Counted from the first letter of the stretch, positions 30,565-38,925 are shown. The stretch: 64,000 bases of DNA from Hydrogenobacter thermophilus TK-6 (GCF_000010785.1 NC_013799.1:1674001-1738000); one strand, 5' to 3'. Numbers and translations are program-made. The notes: generated by a model from the sequence alone, not told the origin.

Positions 30565-31559
30565 TGGGGCATAAAGACTGTGGAGCAGCAGTTTTGTGAT
30601 ACTACAGGCTCAAGCCCCATACTTTTGGCATAAGAAAACACTCCCTCTGCAGGGAAGGTTATACCGTTGACTCCTGCATGCAACGCATAAATGTCCAGCT
30701 TGACTCTTTCCTCACCTGCAGGGCGAGCACATCCTATAACCACATGAGTTGATGGAAGCTTTTTTCTCGCATGAAGTATCACCATCGCGCTTTCTTCGGC
30801 TTTTGGCGGTGGAAGGAGCTGAAACTTTGCCTTGCCATAGTATGGCATTACCACCACCAAAACCAGAGCAGAAGGTTCAAAGTCCGAGACCATATCTATG
30901 GCTCTGTATTCTCCAAGTATCTTCCCATAGTGCAGGCCTATGATGACATGAGGGACTATGCTATGCCCAAAATCCTTCAGGTTTTTTAGGGACATCTCAT
31001 AATCCTTAACACTTTTATGGGGCATCTTGTAAACTTCTGCTATTGTCCTGTCGTCTCCTATAATGTCAAGAAGAACCGCATCTACTCCGGCTTCTCTTAG
31101 CCCTTCCGCAAGCTCCCTGTCCACAAGACCCACATGGCAGGTCACCAGCATTCCCAGCTCTTCTTTTAGGTATCTCATAGCTTTAAGAAAGGGGTTTAAC
31201 TCCACCACTCCATCCTTGTTGGAGCCTCCGGATATCAGGATGCCTTCTATGCCTTTTGCCTTTAACTCCTGCCCTACTCTTATAAGCTCTTCTGGGCTTG
31301 TGGCAGGTATCATGTGCCAGAGTATTTTGGATGCACAGTGATCGCACATAAGCTCGCAATGCCTTCCTGTGATGGAGACATCCACAAACTTTGGAGCTGA
31401 GCTGACTTTAAAGTCATCCACCTGGTAATGCTTAAACCCTGGACTGTGGAAATAAATGGTGTTGCCAAAGTTTTGCTGTCTTATTCTAAAGCCATCATAA
31501 AGCTTATCAAGGAGGGTGCTGTCCAAAGCAACACCCTCTAAATGCTCCTCTATCCGCAC
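30561..31559 (-). CDS. lipS1: Radical-SAM protein, probable lipoyl synthase component (LipS1-like)
   Basis: The 332-residue protein has the radical-SAM cysteines C68, C72 and C75 (HCELMCDHCASK) and ends with a double cysteine (SQNCCSTVFMP) that could ligate a second cluster. It overlaps the lipoate-binding protein gene by 10 nt. Pairing with the other radical-SAM gene two genes on fits a LipS1/LipS2 split lipoyl synthase acting on octanoyl LbpA. The functional call rests mainly on context and general family resemblance; the numbering within the pair is tentative. Confidence 0.62.
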   Translation of the reverse strand: MRIEEHLEGVALDSTLLDKLYDGFRIRQQNFGNTIYFHSPGFKHYQVDDFKVSSAPKFVDVSITGRHCELMCDHCASKILWHMIPATSPEELIRVGQELKAKGIEGILISGGSNKDGVVELNPFLKAMRYLKEELGMLVTCHVGLVDRELAEGLREAGVDAVLLDIIGDDRTIAEVYKMPHKSVKDYEMSLKNLKDFGHSIVPHVIIGLHYGKILGEYRAIDMVSDFEPSALVLVVVMPYYGKAKFQLLPPPKAEESAMVILHARKKLPSTHVVIGCARPAGEERVKLDIYALHAGVNGITFPAEGVFSYAKSMGLEPVVSQNCCSTVFMPQ

Positions 31560-31996
31560 TTTATACCCTTCTCGTTTATGACCTTAGTGAGAGCATCAAT
31601 AGCGGACTGACCCTTGAGTAGCTGACCCACCTCGTCAGGGTTGGAGGGTTTTATCTTGGCTATCCATCCTGCACCGTAAGGGTCGTCATTGACCAATGCG
31701 GGATTGCCCTTCAGAGATTCGTTTATTTCTACTATTTCACCGCTGAGAGGCGAAGGCACAGGTCCTACCCACTTGCCACTCTCAATGGTAGCTACGCTCT
31801 TGCGCCTCTCTACGCTCTTGCCCACCTTCTTAGGCGTGTAGGCAACAAGCCTTCCTGCCATGGCAGTGGCTACGGATGTCAATCCTATGGTGAAGGTGCC
31901 ATCACCGTTATCCTTTGCCCAGGTGAAGGCGTTTGCCTCCGCATCCACATCGTAGAGCAGGTCTTCTGGTATGTTGCATCCGTTAACTACAGCCAT
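31550..31996 (-). CDS. lbpA: Lipoate-binding protein LbpA (GcvH-like), copy 1
   Basis: The 148-residue protein has a GcvH-type lipoyl domain with the modified lysine predicted at K75 in TIESGKWVGPVPSPLSG. A cysteine (C7, in VNGCNIPED) sits near the N-terminus and another at the end (GIKCG). In sHdr organisms such proteins carry sulfur intermediates on dihydrolipoamide rather than serving glycine cleavage, and no gcvP or gcvT is nearby. SD GGGAGG precedes the ATG. It directly precedes the lipS1-like gene. Confidence 0.87.
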   Translation of the reverse strand: MAVVNGCNIPEDLLYDVDAEANAFTWAKDNGDGTFTIGLTSVATAMAGRLVAYTPKKVGKSVERRKSVATIESGKWVGPVPSPLSGEIVEINESLKGNPALVNDDPYGAGWIAKIKPSNPDEVGQLLKGQSAIDALTKVINEKGIKCG

Positions 31997-32021
31997 ATCA
32001 ATACCTCCCGTATATAAGATT

Positions 32022-32411
32022 TTAAAAAGTTAGCACTTTATCAGCTTCCATAGCCCTGAGGGCAAACTCGCTGGCTGGGACAATACCGTCCAGCTCCTCT
32101 ATAAGTTCCTCTCTGGTGAGTCCCAGCGAATCTACAGCTTGCTTACAGGAGTAAAACTTAACTCCCGCCTGCTTGGCATCCTTCATAAAGTCGTACACGG
32201 TTTTGGGCTTTTTACCGTTGGGAGAAAGGCAGTTAGGTTCTGCAGGCAGTATCCTCTGAGCCACACCCCTTTTCAGCAGATTAGTCCCGTCCATGTTGAA
32301 AAAGACTTCCACCTCTGCCTCGTTGGCAGCCATAAGTGCTGCAATGTAAAAGGGTGAGGCGCACCTCCATGGCGTCTTTGGACCGCTTGTCATGAGTATT
32401 ATAACCTTCAT
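32022..32411 (-). CDS. DsrE-family sulfurtransferase-like protein
   Basis: This 129-residue protein has the DsrE fold pattern: MKVIILMTSGPKTPWRCASP at the N-terminus, a DGTNLLKRG loop, and YDFMKDAKQAGVKFYSCKQA near residue 74, whose cysteine occupies the usual sulfur-carrying position. DsrE proteins accept and donate persulfide sulfur with TusA. It is the third DsrE-type gene in the cluster and is joined by ATGA to the thioredoxin-like gene upstream. Confidence 0.85.
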   Translation of the reverse strand: MKVIILMTSGPKTPWRCASPFYIAALMAANEAEVEVFFNMDGTNLLKRGVAQRILPAEPNCLSPNGKKPKTVYDFMKDAKQAGVKFYSCKQAVDSLGLTREELIEELDGIVPASEFALRAMEADKVLTF

Positions 32412-32668
32412 GACTCTATTACCTTCCTTGCCTCTGCCTCATCCGGCACTCCCACAAAGGTTAGTTTACCATCTATTATGGTGGAAGGCACAGACCTGAC
32501 TATGAGCTTCTTTGCCCACATCTTACCCTCAGGCTGAGCCACATCAAGAACATCGTATTTAAATCCGTATTCAGCCTGAAGCTTGCGCCAGAGCATATCC
32601 GCATCAGGACAGGTAGCACACCACTGTGACACTAAAAGTATCACATGCTTGTCCTTTGCCCCCATCAT
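32408..32668 (-). CDS. Thioredoxin-fold protein with CATC motif
   Basis: The 86-residue protein has a short thioredoxin/glutaredoxin-like fold with active-site C17 and C20 (SQWCATCPDAD) and the cis-proline region RSVPSTIIDG near residue 60. The ATG at 32668 is preferred because it overlaps the lbpA stop (ATGA); the frame is open 27 nt further up. It lies between two sHdr-cluster genes, so a role in reducing or relaying disulfide or persulfide in this pathway is likely but unproven. Confidence 0.82.
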   Translation of the reverse strand: MMGAKDKHVILLVSQWCATCPDADMLWRKLQAEYGFKYDVLDVAQPEGKMWAKKLIVRSVPSTIIDGKLTFVGVPDEAEARKVIES

Positions 32669-33147
32669 GTACACCTCATACAAACTATGTCCCACTCATC
32701 TATGTACTTCTTCATCTCTTCAATAGCCTTCTGTCCCGTCACTAAGTCTTTCAAGTCTCTTTCCAAGTCAGAAGGCTTTAGCTTTGCCACCCAGCCCTCG
32801 CCATATGGGTCGTAATTTATTATATCAGGTTGTTCCAAAACCTTTTCATTTCTCTCTACCACCTCACCTTCTATAATTGCATTGATGGGGCCTGCCCACT
32901 TGCCACTCTCTAAGGATGCTACAGGCTTGCCCTTCTTTATGTATTTACCCGGCTCTTTTATTCTTGCATGCAGAAGTCTTCCAGCTCTTACCTGTCCAAC
33001 ATCCGTAAGGCCCATGGTAACTGTCCCGTCTTCGTTTATCTTAAACCAAGTCTGCGTTTCTATGTCGTAGTAAAGGTCAAGGGGTACAACGCAACCGTTG
33101 TACTCCCACTCGTTGGTGTGCTGGACAGCGCCATCGCTTAGTCCCAT
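32665..33147 (-). CDS. lbpA: Lipoate-binding protein LbpA (GcvH-like), copy 2
   Basis: The 160-residue GcvH-like protein has the predicted lipoyl lysine K83 in LESGKWAGPINAIIEGEV. A conserved NGC is near residue 19 and the protein ends in a CxxC tail (IVCMRCT, C156 and C159). It follows hdrB2 after 9 bp. It is only moderately similar to copy 1, so the two may interact with different partners of the pathway or act at different steps. Confidence 0.88.
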   Translation of the reverse strand: MGLSDGAVQHTNEWEYNGCVVPLDLYYDIETQTWFKINEDGTVTMGLTDVGQVRAGRLLHARIKEPGKYIKKGKPVASLESGKWAGPINAIIEGEVVERNEKVLEQPDIINYDPYGEGWVAKLKPSDLERDLKDLVTGQKAIEEMKKYIDEWDIVCMRCT

Positions 33148-33156
33148 TCACACCTC

Positions 33157-34116
33157 CTACGCAAGACCTAACCTTTTTAGCACAGGCAGTGGGTCAGAGA
33201 GGTTGTCTTTTAGCTTTACATCGTTGGCACTGTAGCCAAAAGCCAGTCCGAGAAGCTGGGTAAAGTATGCAGCGGGGACATCCACATCAGGCACACCCTT
33301 CATCATGAGCCTGTGCCTGTACATCTCAACGGAAGCATGACAGAGGGGACATTCTGTAGCTATGATATCAGCTCCATTTCTTTTGGCAGTCTGGAGTATC
33401 ATCATAACAAACTTTTCTGAGACTTGTTCGTCAGAAAGCGAGTGGGGTCCACCACAGCATTGGGTGTGCATGGGTTCAAACTCTACGCTGGTTGCACCAG
33501 CCGCCTCAAGTAAGGCATTCATGTAGTAAGGATGCTCATCGTCATCTGCCGTATCTCTCTTTCTGGGTCTTACCTCTTCTTCCTGTCCTCCTGCATGAGC
33601 ATAGGTTCTTGCATAAAAGTGGGGTCTTGTGTAGAGGCAACCATAATAATTGGCCACTTTTAACCCTCTTAACGGTCTCTTAGTCTTTTCCTTCACCTTT
33701 TGAGGTCCAGCCTCATGATAAAACCACTCAAGGATATGGTAAGTATGGGGTATTTTGTCAAGTTGGTCCACACCGCCTTCCCGCAGAAGTGCATTCACCC
33801 TCTCAAACACATTCCTATCAGTTTCTAAAAAGTACTCCGCCCTCTGCAGGGAGAAAGAGCAACCGTTGCACGGTGCTACTATAACATCGTGTCCCTGCTT
33901 TCTTGCCAGAGACATGTTGCGAGCATTCAAAAGCATTGTTCCCATAAAGGTTACATTCTTGGACTCCATAGCACCGCAGCAGTTGTAGTCCTCAAGGTAG
34001 TCAAGCTCAAGACCAAGCTCTTTAGCAACTATCCTTGTTGAAACATCGTAAGCCCTTGATGCACCTTCTAAGGAGCATCCGGGATAGTAAGCCACCCTTT
34101 TTCCTATCACACCCAT
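33157..34116 (-). CDS. hdrB2: sHdr subunit B2, CCG-domain protein
   Basis: HdrB-type subunits bind unusual [4Fe-4S] clusters through cysteine-rich CCG domains and are thought to perform disulfide chemistry. The 319 residues hold two complete CCG sets: YYPGCSLE, YNCCGAMES and APCNGCSFS in the first half, and NYYGCLYTR, HTQCCGGPH and ECPLCHASV in the second. In the sulfur-oxidising Hdr-like complex it pairs with HdrC2. It is spaced 11 bp after hdrC2 with a good SD. Confidence 0.92.
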   Translation of the reverse strand: MGVIGKRVAYYPGCSLEGASRAYDVSTRIVAKELGLELDYLEDYNCCGAMESKNVTFMGTMLLNARNMSLARKQGHDVIVAPCNGCSFSLQRAEYFLETDRNVFERVNALLREGGVDQLDKIPHTYHILEWFYHEAGPQKVKEKTKRPLRGLKVANYYGCLYTRPHFYARTYAHAGGQEEEVRPRKRDTADDDEHPYYMNALLEAAGATSVEFEPMHTQCCGGPHSLSDEQVSEKFVMMILQTAKRNGADIIATECPLCHASVEMYRHRLMMKGVPDVDVPAAYFTQLLGLAFGYSANDVKLKDNLSDPLPVLKRLGLA

Positions 34117-34127
34117 CTTAAACCTCC

Positions 34128-34889
34128 TTAATGCGCTAATGCTCCTTCTTCTTCCATAACTTTTCTAAGCACCTGTTTAAACTTGTTCCAGTTTTTGGTT
34201 CTAGGATGGAAGAGCATGTGTTTGGCGTTGAGCATAAGAAAACCTATGTTCATAGACTTTATAGGCTTTAAAGTTAGCTGTTTGAGCCATTCGGGGGTTT
34301 CTCCTATGAAGGGTATGGGTTTTTTGAGTATCGGGTCCTTTACCACCTTGTAGCCCTGCTTTTCTATCCATCCAAAGAGAAGCTCACCGTCCTCTATCCT
34401 GCCGTATTCCAGCACCTGCTCGGTGAAAAACTTGTCAAACTTCTTGGAAGGATACTCTTCAATGAGCCCTTTCTTTGCCATGGTTCTGAGTATGACCTTG
34501 AGCACCTCCTCTACCAGCACACCTTTTGGACACCTGTGGGTACACTTGTGGCAGGAGACGCATCTCCACATTACATCAGCGCGCTTTTGAAGCTCATCAA
34601 TCATCCCAAGCCTTGCCAGATATATGAAGTGCCTGGGGTTGTACCTTTCATCCCAGTAGTTGTGCACCGGGCAGGATGCTGTGCAGTAAGAGCACTGATA
34701 GCATTGGTTTATGGTCTTTCCATCGGGGGAGTTTACTATCTCTTTGGCAAAGTCAAGGTCGTAGTCGTTTATCACCCTGGGAAGTATTATGAGGTTCCAG
34801 TCTCCAGAGACATCTATACCTTCAACTACCAGCCTCTCCTTCCTTAAAATTCTCTCGGGTTCTACAAGACTTCTCTCATGTATAGCCAT
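34128..34889 (-). CDS. hdrC2: sHdr subunit C2, two-cluster ferredoxin-like protein
   Basis: The 253-residue protein carries two [4Fe-4S] motifs, CYQCSYCTASCPVHNYW near residue 64 and CVSCHKCTHRCPKG near residue 110, within a helical scaffold typical of HdrC. It would wire electrons between HdrA and HdrB2 in the cytoplasmic sHdr complex. It lies between the hypothetical sHdr gene (3 bp gap) and hdrB2. Confidence 0.92.
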   Translation of the reverse strand: MAIHERSLVEPERILRKERLVVEGIDVSGDWNLIILPRVINDYDLDFAKEIVNSPDGKTINQCYQCSYCTASCPVHNYWDERYNPRHFIYLARLGMIDELQKRADVMWRCVSCHKCTHRCPKGVLVEEVLKVILRTMAKKGLIEEYPSKKFDKFFTEQVLEYGRIEDGELLFGWIEKQGYKVVKDPILKKPIPFIGETPEWLKQLTLKPIKSMNIGFLMLNAKHMLFHPRTKNWNKFKQVLRKVMEEEGALAH

Positions 34890-34892
34890 GCT

Positions 34893-35636
34893 TTACACCT
34901 CCATAAGGTCCTCGTCTCTTATAATACCTAAAAGCCTCCTTGCCATGATACCGGCAGGCGGGAAAAAGCCCTTGGCGCTGTGCATAGTGGACAGAGTCAT
35001 ATAATCCACATAGGTGGCGTATATCATGGCAAGGAAGATATCAACGAACAGGTATCCTCTTACTTTAATGCCAAATTCCAGAAGCTTTTCTTGCACTTGC
35101 TTGTATATACTTTCAAACTCTTCGTATGTCTCTCCGTACATGCTCCTTTTGGGAGGCTCTTCTTTGAGAAAGACCACCGCACCGCTTTCGCTCTCCGGGT
35201 CCCAAATCCAGCTGGTCCAGAGAACATACTCTTCGGGAAATGTAAAGTGCAGTATCTCAGACGCTATATCTCTTGCAGACTTCCTATCAACTCCTCTTAG
35301 CTCTTTTGCAAACCTTTCTACCCTCTCTTCCCACGAGCCCTTACCGTATAGCAGGTCGCTTATAGCTCTCTTGAGTTTATCCTCGCCTGTTTCTTCAAGA
35401 ATTTTTTTCCTTTTGCGCCTGCTGGCAAAGATCCTCTCCAGCACTGTTTCAATCTCTTCGCGAGTAAGAGAGGGAAGCCTTTCTTTACTAAGTAGCCGTT
35501 GAAAGAGAAGGGATTTGGCAAGGAGATCCCTGTAAAAATCCTGGACAAACTCCTCGCCTTCACCCAGCATCTTTATCAGATAGTCCCTTACCAAAAAGTC
35601 GTCAAGCGTAGTACCTTTAAACTTTTTCTCCATCAT
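34893..35636 (-). CDS. sHdr-associated conserved protein (hyp)
   Basis: This 247-residue soluble, charged, mostly helical protein has no recognisable cofactor motif. Its position between hdrA and hdrC2 is that of the hyp subunit found in sHdr clusters (C1-B1-A-hyp-C2-B2), where it has been reported as part of the complex in Aquifex. The region ILHFTFPEEYVLWTSWIWDP near residue 130 is notably aromatic. ATGA overlap with hdrA shows translational coupling. Confidence 0.82.
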   Translation of the reverse strand: MMEKKFKGTTLDDFLVRDYLIKMLGEGEEFVQDFYRDLLAKSLLFQRLLSKERLPSLTREEIETVLERIFASRRKRKKILEETGEDKLKRAISDLLYGKGSWEERVERFAKELRGVDRKSARDIASEILHFTFPEEYVLWTSWIWDPESESGAVVFLKEEPPKRSMYGETYEEFESIYKQVQEKLLEFGIKVRGYLFVDIFLAMIYATYVDYMTLSTMHSAKGFFPPAGIMARRLLGIIRDEDLMEV

Positions 35637-36691
35637 ACACTAACCTTGGCACCTAAGAAGGCTGCAGCTTCTGCAGCTGCTGCCTCACCCTCTGACAGGG
35701 AGGACTCTATATCTATGGGACCTTTACAGGCACCTGCTATAAAGATACCCGGCTTGTTGGATATTATGTTAGAACCGGATTCTTCGGAAGGTATAAGAAA
35801 CTGGCTATCGGGGTCTTGCGCAAGCCCCAGTATCTTTGCCACCTTCTTGGTGCCTTCGGAAGGTTCCATACCAAGGACTAAAACCACCAAGTCCATAGGC
35901 ACTTCAGCAGGTCTTTGAACTATAGTGTCTTCGTGCTTTACCCTGAGCCTTCCATCCGCAGGACTGTAAGTTATCTCCGCTATCCTTCCTCTCACATACC
36001 TCACACCGTACTTCTCCTGAGGTGCCCAGTAGAAGGGATACTCCCATGTGCCGTAAGTTCTCACATCCATGTAGTAACAAAAGACATCTATGTCTGGGTA
36101 ATGCTCCCTTATCTCTGAACCCTGAAGACCTGAAAGAGCACATCCATACCTACAGCAGTGTACATTAGTCACACCCAGCTGTCTGTCCCTTGAACCAACG
36201 CAGAAGACAAAAGCTACCCTCTTGGGGAGCTGTCCGTTGGATGGTCTGTAGAGTTTGCCTTCCCTTGAAAACATCTGCTCCAACTCAAGGTTTGTGATCA
36301 CATCCGGATAGAGTCCGTAGCCAAGCTCTCCCTTCCTTCTTGCATCAAAGTGTTGAAAGCCTGTAGCTACCACTATGGCTGCCACCTCATGAGTTTCACC
36401 GTTGGAAAGTCTCACCTTGAAGTTCCCCGGTTCACCCTCGCAGGCTTCTAACTCGGTTTTGAGCTTTACCTGCACGTTGGGGTTTTCTTCCACCTCTTTG
36501 ATATAAGGACCCAGCACTTGGCTGGGCTTTAGCCTTCTTGGTATAAGGGTGTGATAATCTTCCAGTATAGGCCTACCGCCAAGCTTTTCCTCCTTTTCCA
36601 CGAGGATGGTAGGCACACCCAGCTTACCCAACACCTTAGCTGCACCCAGACCTGCCGGTCCACCACCGACCACTAACACACTCTTAGCCAT
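35633..36691 (-). CDS. hdrA: sHdr subunit A, FAD-binding
   Basis: The 352-residue flavoprotein is the short sHdr-type HdrA. It has an N-terminal FAD Rossmann motif VLVVGGGPAGLGAA, a second VVATGFQHFDARR stretch, the Fe-S region FCVGSRD with HCCRYGC near residue 175, and a C-terminal GIFIAGACKGP FAD motif. It lacks the extra ferredoxin domains of methanogen HdrA. The ATG at 36691 follows AGGAGGT at ideal spacing and is preferred over an upstream TTG. It should be the flavin-based electron hub of the complex. Confidence 0.92.
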   Translation of the reverse strand: MAKSVLVVGGGPAGLGAAKVLGKLGVPTILVEKEEKLGGRPILEDYHTLIPRRLKPSQVLGPYIKEVEENPNVQVKLKTELEACEGEPGNFKVRLSNGETHEVAAIVVATGFQHFDARRKGELGYGLYPDVITNLELEQMFSREGKLYRPSNGQLPKRVAFVFCVGSRDRQLGVTNVHCCRYGCALSGLQGSEIREHYPDIDVFCYYMDVRTYGTWEYPFYWAPQEKYGVRYVRGRIAEITYSPADGRLRVKHEDTIVQRPAEVPMDLVVLVLGMEPSEGTKKVAKILGLAQDPDSQFLIPSEESGSNIISNKPGIFIAGACKGPIDIESSLSEGEAAAAEAAAFLGAKVSV

Positions 36692-36709
36692 GAACAAACC
36701 TCCTATCTA

Positions 36710-38053
36710 TTAAGATTTAAACAGTGGCATGGATGCAGTTGCAGAAGCCTTTGGTTTGCCTGTGGATGTTCTGCTGTAAGGTTCATAAAGGTCATAAGTC
36801 TTGAAGAACTCCATAAGCTCGTCGTACTTTCCTGCCTTTTCCAGCTCCGCTATGTACTTAACCGCATCTTCCCACTCTTTCTTGAGCTCTCTCCAGTTGG
36901 TTATACCCATCTTTTCCAAGAGGGGTTCATAAGAGGAGCAGTTCCAGTAGAGCTGTACCACTTTGAAAGGATGAGCTCCACAGGCAAGAGCTGCGAACAT
37001 TACATCAGACATAACCGCAACGGGGTAATACATACCGTGAGCCTTCCCAATCCACTGATTCTTCTCAAAGGTGGTGGTGCATCCAGTATCGTGGGTGATG
37101 ATAACATCAGCCTTTACCTCTTCGTATATGACTTTTAGCTTCCTCTGTATAGCAAAGGACCTGGTGAATTCCCTTTCTGTCAGGATGTGCCTGAAGCCAA
37201 AACCACAGCAGTCAAACCATGTAGAGTAATCCACCACCTGAGCGCCCAAAGCTTGTATCACTGCAGTTGATGCGGCAGGTCTCTGACCGTTGAATACTTC
37301 AGGGTCGTAAGGATAGTCATCCGCTATCATCTTGTAGGTGTGGCAAGCATTGTGTATGGCAACCCTTACATTGGACACATCTATACCCTTGGGTTTGCCT
37401 TCCTTCTCATAGAGCTCCTTAATTTTGTAGCGCATGGCGTGGACCCATTCGGAATAGTGGACCACTTCCTGAGGTATCACTATCCTGCCATCCTCGGTGA
37501 GTCTTCCCAGCTTCTTGAGGATGGGTTTTACTGCGTCTCTGAGCTCCTTGTTCATGATGAGCTGTTCTCTGGTTTCCTTGTAAGAGCCAAAGGATGTTCC
37601 ACAGTGGATAAGAGGATAGTAGCCCGTTTTCCAAGCCTGGTGCATGTTTCTGAGCCAGACCGCCGCAAGAGCTACAGGATTGGAAGTTCCAGAGCCGTGG
37701 TAGTTCCATGCGGTACAGGAAGTTTGGTGAGGCTCATTCAGATAGTCAAGACCAAACTTGTTCATCAGCCAAAATACTGATGCAGGATATCCGGGTATGT
37801 TTCCACACTGACCGCAGGACTTGTGGTGCCACAGTTTATTGGTGGGTATTACTTTTATCCTTCCCGTTCTGGTATAAACATGTACAGGTTGGTTCTCTTC
37901 CGTTATCCTGTATATGAGAATCTCTCCCTTTGCCTCCAGCTCTTCCATCATCTCAAATATGTGGTCATAGTGAGCGTGATACTCCTTAAGTGGGAAGGGT
38001 GGCTTTTCCGGATACATAAGTATGCTTCCCTCTTTATGATGTCCTTGTGCCAT
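36710..38053 (-). CDS. hdrB1: sHdr subunit B1, modified CCG-domain protein
   Basis: The 447-residue protein is longer than HdrB2. The first half has scattered cysteines (KSCGQCGNIP, HQTSCTAWN, LIHCGTSFG). The second half has a CCG-like set NACHTYKM, DCCGFGFRH and TGCTTTFE in which the usual final CxxC retains only one cysteine. The C-terminal tail is Ser/Thr-rich. The ATG at 38053 follows AAGGAGG and is preferred over an upstream GTG. It partners HdrC1. Confidence 0.9.
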   Translation of the reverse strand: MAQGHHKEGSILMYPEKPPFPLKEYHAHYDHIFEMMEELEAKGEILIYRITEENQPVHVYTRTGRIKVIPTNKLWHHKSCGQCGNIPGYPASVFWLMNKFGLDYLNEPHQTSCTAWNYHGSGTSNPVALAAVWLRNMHQAWKTGYYPLIHCGTSFGSYKETREQLIMNKELRDAVKPILKKLGRLTEDGRIVIPQEVVHYSEWVHAMRYKIKELYEKEGKPKGIDVSNVRVAIHNACHTYKMIADDYPYDPEVFNGQRPAASTAVIQALGAQVVDYSTWFDCCGFGFRHILTEREFTRSFAIQRKLKVIYEEVKADVIITHDTGCTTTFEKNQWIGKAHGMYYPVAVMSDVMFAALACGAHPFKVVQLYWNCSSYEPLLEKMGITNWRELKKEWEDAVKYIAELEKAGKYDELMEFFKTYDLYEPYSRTSTGKPKASATASMPLFKS

Positions 38054-38101
38054 GATTAACACCTCCTTGAAGTTTTTTGGGCATCAAACCCATTCATAAA
38101 C

Positions 38102-38827
38102 TTACTCCTCTTCGTACATTTCCTGATAGCGCTCTTCGTTTTCCTCCACTATGTCCATTATGACATTGTAGAGGTTAGGGTCCAACTTTTCCAGCATCTC
38201 AAATATGCCCGTTTCTCTCCATATGGTGTACATCTCTATCGCTGTCTCCAGAGACACTTCCCACGCGGTTTTCACGGATTTGCCCACATCAAAGGGTATA
38301 GCCATCCTTTTGGCTCTGAGGTTTTCCATGTTGTCTGCCATCTTGGGACCCCAGTCGGGGAAGAAGTCTGGCTGGAGCATGTCAGCAGACAGCTGGTTTC
38401 CCGTGGTCATAACTTTTAGAAGAACCCTTCCGTAAGGTTTGAGAAGGTCCTTGGTGGCTTCAAAGGCGTTGCGCACCGCTACCTCTCTCATTATAGCAAC
38501 AAGCCCGCCAGGGTTGTTGACAAAGGGACACCTTATCCAGCATGTAAAGCATTGGGAGCAAGCCCATATGTACTCGTGCATCATGTCATAGAGAACTTCC
38601 ACATCCTCCTCCAGAAACCTCTGCACTATCTCCCTGGGAGAGTAATCAAAGAACCTGTTGGAAGGGCAGGACGCGGTGCAAACTCCACAGTTGAGACAGC
38701 CAAAGATGTATTCTTTAAAGCGAAAGTCTGACTTTACTTCTTCAATGACCCTAACCTTTTCCTCCCACGGTACGCTCTTGGTTTTTTCTGATATGGGGAG
38801 GTTGTACCCATATATATGTCCATCCAT
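38102..38827 (-). CDS. hdrC1: sHdr subunit C1, two-cluster ferredoxin-like protein
   Basis: The 241-residue protein has two [4Fe-4S] motifs, CLNCGVCTASCPSN near residue 44 and CSQCFTCWIRCPFVNNPGG near residue 90, in an HdrC-type helical frame. It is the first gene of the hdr core and has an SD GGAGG plus its own promoter-like region upstream, so the hdr genes could be transcribed separately from tusA-dsrE. Confidence 0.92.
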   Translation of the reverse strand: MDGHIYGYNLPISEKTKSVPWEEKVRVIEEVKSDFRFKEYIFGCLNCGVCTASCPSNRFFDYSPREIVQRFLEEDVEVLYDMMHEYIWACSQCFTCWIRCPFVNNPGGLVAIMREVAVRNAFEATKDLLKPYGRVLLKVMTTGNQLSADMLQPDFFPDWGPKMADNMENLRAKRMAIPFDVGKSVKTAWEVSLETAIEMYTIWRETGIFEMLEKLDPNLYNVIMDIVEENEERYQEMYEEE

Positions 38828-38860
38828 AACTCTTACCTCCTTTTGGCAGTTCTACCTAAA

Positions 38861-38925
38861 AAGATAAAATGACCCTGCTTTAAGTCAATTAATTTTTGCT
38901 TATGTATATATAAGTATATGCTTAT
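38861..38925 (-). promoter_or_regulatory. hdrC1 promoter with upstream direct repeats
   Basis: On the minus strand TTGACT (38888-38883) and TATCTT (38866-38861) are spaced 16 bp, about 34 nt before the hdrC1 ATG. Two copies of ATAAGCA (TGCTTAT on the plus strand, 38897-38903 and 38919-38925) lie upstream of the -35, 22 bp apart or about two helical turns, as expected for an activator site. Confidence 0.45.

Noticed and set aside
31550-33147. The two GcvH-like proteins as glycine cleavage H proteins
   Set aside because: No gcvT, gcvP or lpd is nearby, both lie within sHdr genes, and two divergent copies are coupled to DsrE and radical-SAM genes. The LbpA role fits better.
33157-38827. A methanogen-type heterodisulfide reductase HdrABC
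   Set aside because: HdrA is short without extra ferredoxin domains, and the duplicated C1-B1/C2-B2 order with a hyp gene is that of the sulfur-oxidising sHdr complex.
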